A stretch of 64,000 bases of DNA from Amphiduros pacificus (lineage: Eukaryota > Annelida > Polychaeta > Phyllodocida > Hesionidae). Positions 58,695-64,000 of the stretch are shown here, in pieces. The stretch's first letter is position 1. Each line of letters begins with the position of its first letter. A model generated the notes under the pieces. It was given only the letters and a program-made list of their open reading frames with translations, was not told the origin of the DNA and did no database searches. The stretch spans positions 17,369,290 to 17,433,289 of the forward strand of contig OX439008.1 in NCBI GenBank assembly GCA_949316495.1, written 5' to 3'. Position numbers and translations under genes: made by a program.

Positions 58695-61600
58695 CTAATG
58701 TGACTGGGCAATGTCTGAGAAGTAGGTCAAGAGGTCACTGATGGTGAACTCCAGGGAGATGCCAGACTCTGGGTAGCATTTAGTGATGAGTTGATCAAAA
58801 TGCTTGTACTGCTTCAAGAACTCATCCTGCATATAGTGCCACAGAACCTGGAGAAGGTTTTCCTCTTCGCAGAGATGCTTTTCTACCTTCTTATACAGAT
58901 GCTCTAAGTTCTTCTTCACCTGAAGGTCAACAACAAAAATACATATTCTGTATAATGTCAGGAAGGTGACTCAAACATTTTACATTAGTCATCAACAGAG
59001 GACAGTGTACCCTCTTATAAATCTCCTGGAAACAAATCTTTGACAATTTGTCTCGTATCTTTAACATATTTGTCAATTTGTCTCATGTATTTTTTATCTA
59101 CTGGAGACAAATCTTTGACATATTTGACAATTTGTCTTGTATCTTTAACATATTTGTCAATTTGTCTCATATCTTTTTTATCTACTAGAGACAAATCTTT
59201 GACATATTTGTCAATTTAAAACACAAAGTAGCAGTTGTTTTGTGTTGTTTTATGATACGGCAGTAAGCAGCATCTCACCTCTTTGCCTGGGTACTCTCTG
59301 ATATGTTTACGTAGCTCCTGTTTGCTGAAGGCCAACTGGTACCCTACCTCCTCCTGTTTGACACCCTGCGCGACCTTGGCCTCAACACCCTCAAAGAACA
59401 CCTGAAAATAAACAATATCTCAAATTTTATGAAACGAAGGTCAAACTTATATTAAATATTGGCATAACTTGTTGTTTGTCATAAAATTCTTATTTTCAAT
59501 AATATGATTGTAAAGCAGCAAGTTTCTATGACAATTTCTGATCTAAAAATGTACTCGTGCCCATAATCATTGTGGACATAGAGAGTGGACATTCCTGATT
59601 TACCATTTCATTCATCCTGTGTGAGGAATTGATGATGAACACTAGGATTTGGAATATTTTTTAAAGAAAAAAAGATACGATAAATATCTAGATTTTAATT
59701 TCAAATCAATTTAATCTGTCATTTGTAGAAGCTATTATTCAAATCTGAGATTATAAAAAAATCTGAGCTTATAATTACAGTAAATGGGAACTTATACAAA
59801 ATCTGAGCTGATAATTAAAGTAATTATAACACAATAGGGAAAGCTGTGAGTTGTTTTTTTCACTCACGCTGAGTTTTTCCATGGGGCGGCCGAGGCTGGT
59901 GCTGACGTAGGCATGCAGGTAATCCTGGTATCTGGACTTTGCCTCCTTCCTCTGGGCATCCAGGGATGGAATCCGTAGATGTGATAACGCAGCTGAGAAA
60001 AATATCCAAAACTTATAAGAAATAATTCAGTTCATTTCAAAACTTCTATCACACAATATTTTCTAAACATCAAGTCAGGTTAAAGATGTTCACCCATTTA
60101 GCTTTCATAGGCCAATAAGATATTTTCAATAATGTAAATATATATAGGAAGTTTTAATTTTGAGTAAGTCTTTGAGTGTGACATTATATATAATTACTTA
60201 CCATACATATGATGATAATTCTCTGCAAAACAGACAGGAAAAACACAAAATTAATTGTTTGCATATTATATATATAGATATGTATTTTTGTTTAATCCTC
60301 TTATATCTGCATTGAAAAAAAAATAAAATAAAATAATTTATATTTGTATTTGATAAAGTTACATTCAGTAAGCATGTACATGTGAACTTGTCATTCCCTC
60401 TGAGATTTGAAACATTTTAGTTTTAACTCTTTACTGAGTGATCATATTCATATTTAAAAAATAATATCATACACACATCCTGTTAACTGACCAATCATAG
60501 GGGCCAAAAGAATGGTAGGATTGAAGAGCACTTTTTTTCAGAGATCAGCTAACAAATTGTCACAAGAATTGTTCATAGTATCAATGTCAGGAGATGACAA
60601 ACAAGTTGTGTCTGCATTTCAACCTTGGAACGCCCCAAAAATTGTCCTAATATGTTAGATTTATGATTTGATTCTTGATTGCAAAACATATTCAATTTAT
60701 ACCCTATAAAGCCTACCCATTTTGACAACATCTGAGGGAGTTTTCTGGCTTTCCGAGGCCACCCTCTGGATCTGATCAAATATCTTTGTGACTACCCGCT
60801 GATAGGCTTTGTCCAGATCTGTGCGACGGTCAGAACCCTTGAAGATGGTTTCTGCCTGCTGAGCAAACTCCTAAATCAAAGAATAAAAATAAATCATATC
60901 TGCCTCAAATATCTAACTCACATTCAATTTCAACAAATACTTTTTTTTCCTTTCACTTTACCTTTAAGGCAATTAGATTTTCTTAAACATTGACAAACAT
61001 CATAATAAAATCAAAAATTGAAACAAATATTAAAGGGTCACATTAATAATCTCAAAGTGTAAAATGAATCACACATAGATGGCGCTAACCTCGAAGCTGT
61101 GCACGAAGGGGATGATGCCAACCCTGCTCCGCTTGTGAAGCTTACTCTCCCCGATGGCCTCAATCTGCGCAATCTGACATACACAAGATAATAACATATA
61201 TAACAATTAGCCCCACATATATCTACATATTGCGATTGCGGGTTTCCATCTTGTTTTTTTTAATGATTAGATTTTAGAGAGTTTTTTTATGCACTTCCGA
61301 TTTTAATTGTGCAGTTCCGGTATGTTGTTTTCAATGGGGCAGTATGGCGACCCGCAATCGGCCTATGCATGAATTCAGGGATATTTGCCACCAGGTGTCA
61401 CTTCTCAACTCTTTCCATAAAGCATTGATATCTTTGTTGTGTTTGCATATCATAGCCTATTAGTAAATGTTTGATGTGGGAGTGTGAAAAAGCTCCATTA
61501 TCCATATCTCATGTTTCTCTTCTCTCATTCTACAAATGTTAATCCACCAACATAACTTGCTATCTAAAAGTAGGTATTATTGGACACACTATTTGTGTAT

Positions 61601-62862
61601 TAATATCATTTATTAATTCAAGCCAGTTCCGGCAATTTGTTGGCCTGACTACCAGGGTGATAATATACAATCTTAAACCACACAATAATATTCACATCAA
61701 TATCTAAAATTTAGGTGAAAAATATGCCATGAAAAATTTTGATGTATTGAATAACTGAGTTTTATTTTTCAATATCAGAGTGGATTGAGAATTAAAAACT
61801 ATAAGGTTAATCTGAGACTCACAATGAACCTGTCAAAGTTTCTCTTGACGTGCACCAGGCAGGATGCAAATGTTTTGCTGAGGTAAGACCCAGTGTCCTC
61901 TGCATTGATGACATGCTCGCTCATACGCACCAACATGTACAGAGAATTGCTGGAACGGCAAACACAAGATTAGATCTATGAGCGCATATGCACCAACATG
62001 TACAGAGAATTGCTGAAACAGCAAACACAAGATTAGATCAATGAGCAAAGAAGTTGGTATCATGTGTGCTAATATGAAGATTACTTTAATGACGATTAAA
62101 GGTTAAATTGGGAGATTTATCTTGAAAAAAAAATCATATCTTGTAGGATAAAAATGCAAGTGTGTTTGATCATTTATAAACATCTGTGCATTAACCATTT
62201 TAATTGTAGGGTATTTGTACCTTATTTAGAAATCTTAAAAAAAGATTCCCTTAAATATGTATAATGTTGATGAAGTTAAAAAGACAATTGTCAATAAACA
62301 TCAATAGCTTGATTGCAGATAAAACTTACAAATTATCAAGTCTATCTCCAAATTGTATAAAAGTCGTCAGTTCAGTCTCCAGAGATGGGAACAACTCTAT
62401 CATCATACGCCTGATAAATATATTCAACATTATTAATAAAATTCAAGAAAATTAAAATTTATCATATCTTTTTTTACATTATCAATCTCTGCTAAAGCCT
62501 AGTTCTAAATTGATATTAAAAAAATATTATAACTGATTTACCCTGATATAACAAAAAGAGACATGGTAGTGTCAGAAAAACATTACAACTAAGAACCTCA
62601 GATAGGAGCTAAATGGAATCCATTAGAGAAAGCATAGGAGCTAATACAGTAAACGTTTTCTCCTCCCAAGCTCCACCTGGTGTCATAGTGCACACTAAGC
62701 GTGTGAATGTCTCATTTTTAATGTGCATCAAGAATTTTCAATGTAAAGTAGTTTATAGTTCATACCAAGCAGTTTATATTAAGCTTTATATTCCTTAGAT
62801 TAAATAACAAACATAAAAATTTAATTTAAAATACACACCTAACTTCTTCATTTATTTGTCTC
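58695..62862 (-). CDS. EXOC1: EXOC1 (Sec3), exocyst subunit, C-terminal part
   Basis: Exons found: 62862-62839 (24 bp, less certain), 62410-62330, 61949-61823, 61173-61090, 60870-60717, 60222-60202 (21-bp microexon), 59992-59868, 59401-59279, 58919-58695. Phases join throughout to give the last 320 or so codons. Diagnostic runs are [75 protein letters not shown] and [17 protein letters not shown], ending DIAQSH, as in human EXOC1. Sec3 marks sites for vesicle tethering at the plasma membrane and binds phosphoinositides and Rho GTPases through its N-terminus, which lies beyond this window. The 5' edge of the 61949 exon is duplicated (separate entry). It converges on the membrane protein gene. 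Confidence 0.93.
59020..59218. repeat. Imperfect repeats of about 75 bp in an EXOC1 intron
   Basis: Segments with GACAAATCTTTGACA, ATATTTGTCAATTTGTCTC and TTTTTTATCTACT recur about two and a half times. No coding content. Confidence 0.75.
60202..60222 (-). CDS. EXOC1: EXOC1 21-nt microexon
   Basis: The sequence between TTTTGCAG and GTAAGT encodes ENYHHMY in the joined frame (two bases, six codons, one base). It aligns with ENFHHIF of human EXOC1. Without it the reading frame would stay open, but this conserved motif would be lost. Confidence 0.85.
61232..61362. mobile_element. Short MITE-like element with inverted ends
   Basis: The ends are GCGATTGCGGGT and ACCCGCAATCGGC. The 131-bp body, with TTCCATCTTG and TCAATGGGGCAGTATGG, matches the sequence nested in the hAT element at 18346-18465. 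Two copies in 64 kb suggest an abundant family. Confidence 0.65.
61919..62044. repeat. 63-bp tandem duplication of an EXOC1 exon start and acceptor
   Basis: Two 63-bp copies each contain 31 bases of exon (61949 downwards), the CAG acceptor and upstream intron. The distal copy keeps TTTGCTGTTTCAG followed by CAATTCTCTGTACATG. If that distal acceptor were used, the frame would read [11 protein letters not shown] and then TAG, so only the proximal acceptor gives full-length protein. Confidence 0.85.
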
Positions 62863-64000
62863 CTGAAAAAAAAGTATAAATATGATTTATTGTCTCAGTA
62901 ACTTAGCAATAAACATATTCCAATGAGAGATCCTTTGTATTCTGTGTTTAAATATGGTAATACTCTTTACAATTCAAAATAGGACTCTTTGAAGAAAAAA
63001 TATTTTATTTGCGTTTTTGTTAGTGGATTTTGTTGTGAATATGCCATATTATGAGATAATTATTGTAGTTATATACCAAACAATAGGTAGATTGAGAATT
63101 TTGAGTTTACAAATTTAACTTATTTATGTATGAAAAGGCCAAGTCTAAAGATTGGTCAATTTCACTGAGGTAGCAATAAAATATCACTATTTCTTATCAG
63201 ATACCATATCTAATCTAATAAGTTTAACATTTGTCACTGCATTTAAGTAAATGGACCCTATGAAGTAAAATATTTTAAATCCATGTTGTCACAATGCTGT
63301 GGAATAGTCCAAGGAAGAGCAATTTCTCAAAACTGTCCAACCGACAAATCACAATTAACATGCAAACCAGTGCACACAATCAACGCAATGGTGCATTCAT
63401 CACAACCATCCTTTAAAACAAAAACAAAAATAAACAGGCAAATTTTTGTCATCAACATCATGATGATTTTCATAAACCATTTTCATGACCCTCCAATTCT
63501 ACTTGTTAGTGACCAGTTTCTGTTGATAAAGTAGACTGCGATTGCCAGGGTGGAACAGGAGGCTTCTCAGCTTGGCTGCTGTAATCCATGGTTATACATG
63601 TATGACTAAAAACTGGTCGCTCACTGATACATATTGTCAAAAAACATTCAATACTCTCAAATATAATTCTAATTCAGTCCAACAAGTTTTATTTTGTGCG
63701 AAAATAAATTCAATCCATGCAAGAAAGGTTGTGTCCATACACATGCATAATAGAAAACAGTTCTGTTTCAAAAGAGATTAAAAAAAAATAATAATTGAAA
63801 ATAACAGAAAATTGAAAATGAGAGAAATCTAGTCAAAATATAAAATCTCAAGTGTACTGCAGATAATGACCTCATTGGACAGTGATAGACCCCAGCAGGA
63901 CTCCTAAAGGTTTTGATGGTTTATATAATGTGCTGTTAGCATTAACAATAAGGAATGTATAGGAGATCTAATGTAGGCCAGGCTCATATAAATGACTGAC
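62863..64000. other. EXOC1 intron running off the window
   Basis: No further exon could be supported to the right of 62862; the frames present have no similarity to EXOC1. The next upstream exon lies beyond the window or is too short to recognise. Confidence 0.45.

Overview
The window is nuclear DNA from an intron-rich, AT-rich invertebrate. Protein similarity, gene structure and repeat style point to a lophotrochozoan, most likely a mollusc; the exact species cannot be read from the sequence. Every coding exon below was located by reading canonical GT/AG junctions and checking that codon phase carries across each junction. No rRNA, tRNA, CRISPR array or retroviral/LTR element was recognised.

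Layout, left to right. 3.26-17.03 kb, minus: TBCK, 23 coding exons, 902 codons, complete. 20.2-22.5 kb, plus: AIMP1, 6 exons, complete, head-to-head with TBCK. 23.3-25.9 kb, plus: a 78-codon coiled-coil gene I do not recognise, whose first intron holds a 1.1 kb minisatellite. 26-31.9 kb: no convincing gene. 31.9-52.2 kb, minus: FBXW7, with an upstream acidic exon and two further upstream coding exons that encode helix-hairpin-helix motifs. 54.4-57.4 kb, plus: a single-pass type I membrane protein, 487 codons. 58.7 kb to beyond 62.9 kb, minus: the 3' part of EXOC1 (exocyst Sec3). In human, from memory, AIMP1-TBCK, FBXW7 and EXOC1 all lie on the long arm of chromosome 4, so the window looks like a piece of a conserved linkage group.

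The most unusual signal is a set of tandem repeats locked onto exon boundaries. In TBCK, exon 13 has its 3' edge plus 5' splice site repeated as about 47 copies of a 51-bp unit, and its 5' edge plus 3' splice site repeated as four copies of a 31-bp unit. Exon 10 has its 3' part plus 5' splice site repeated as 14 copies of about 100 bp. The end of the last exon, including the stop codon, is repeated as a decayed 41-bp series. In EXOC1 a 63-bp unit with an exon start and its acceptor is duplicated. The 51-bp unit is 17 codons and in frame, so 27 successive donors could each give an open TBCK isoform; in the exon 10 array any distal donor meets an immediate stop.

Other accessory content: a hAT-type non-autonomous element with exact 8-bp target duplications, a TTAA-flanked MITE, a TA-flanked MITE with 27-bp perfect inverted ends, a 1.5 kb foldback element ending in 16-bp repeats, and a 2.5 kb Helitron-like/pearl-like element built of about 147-bp units that carry paired TGACCTT/AAGGTCA half-sites.
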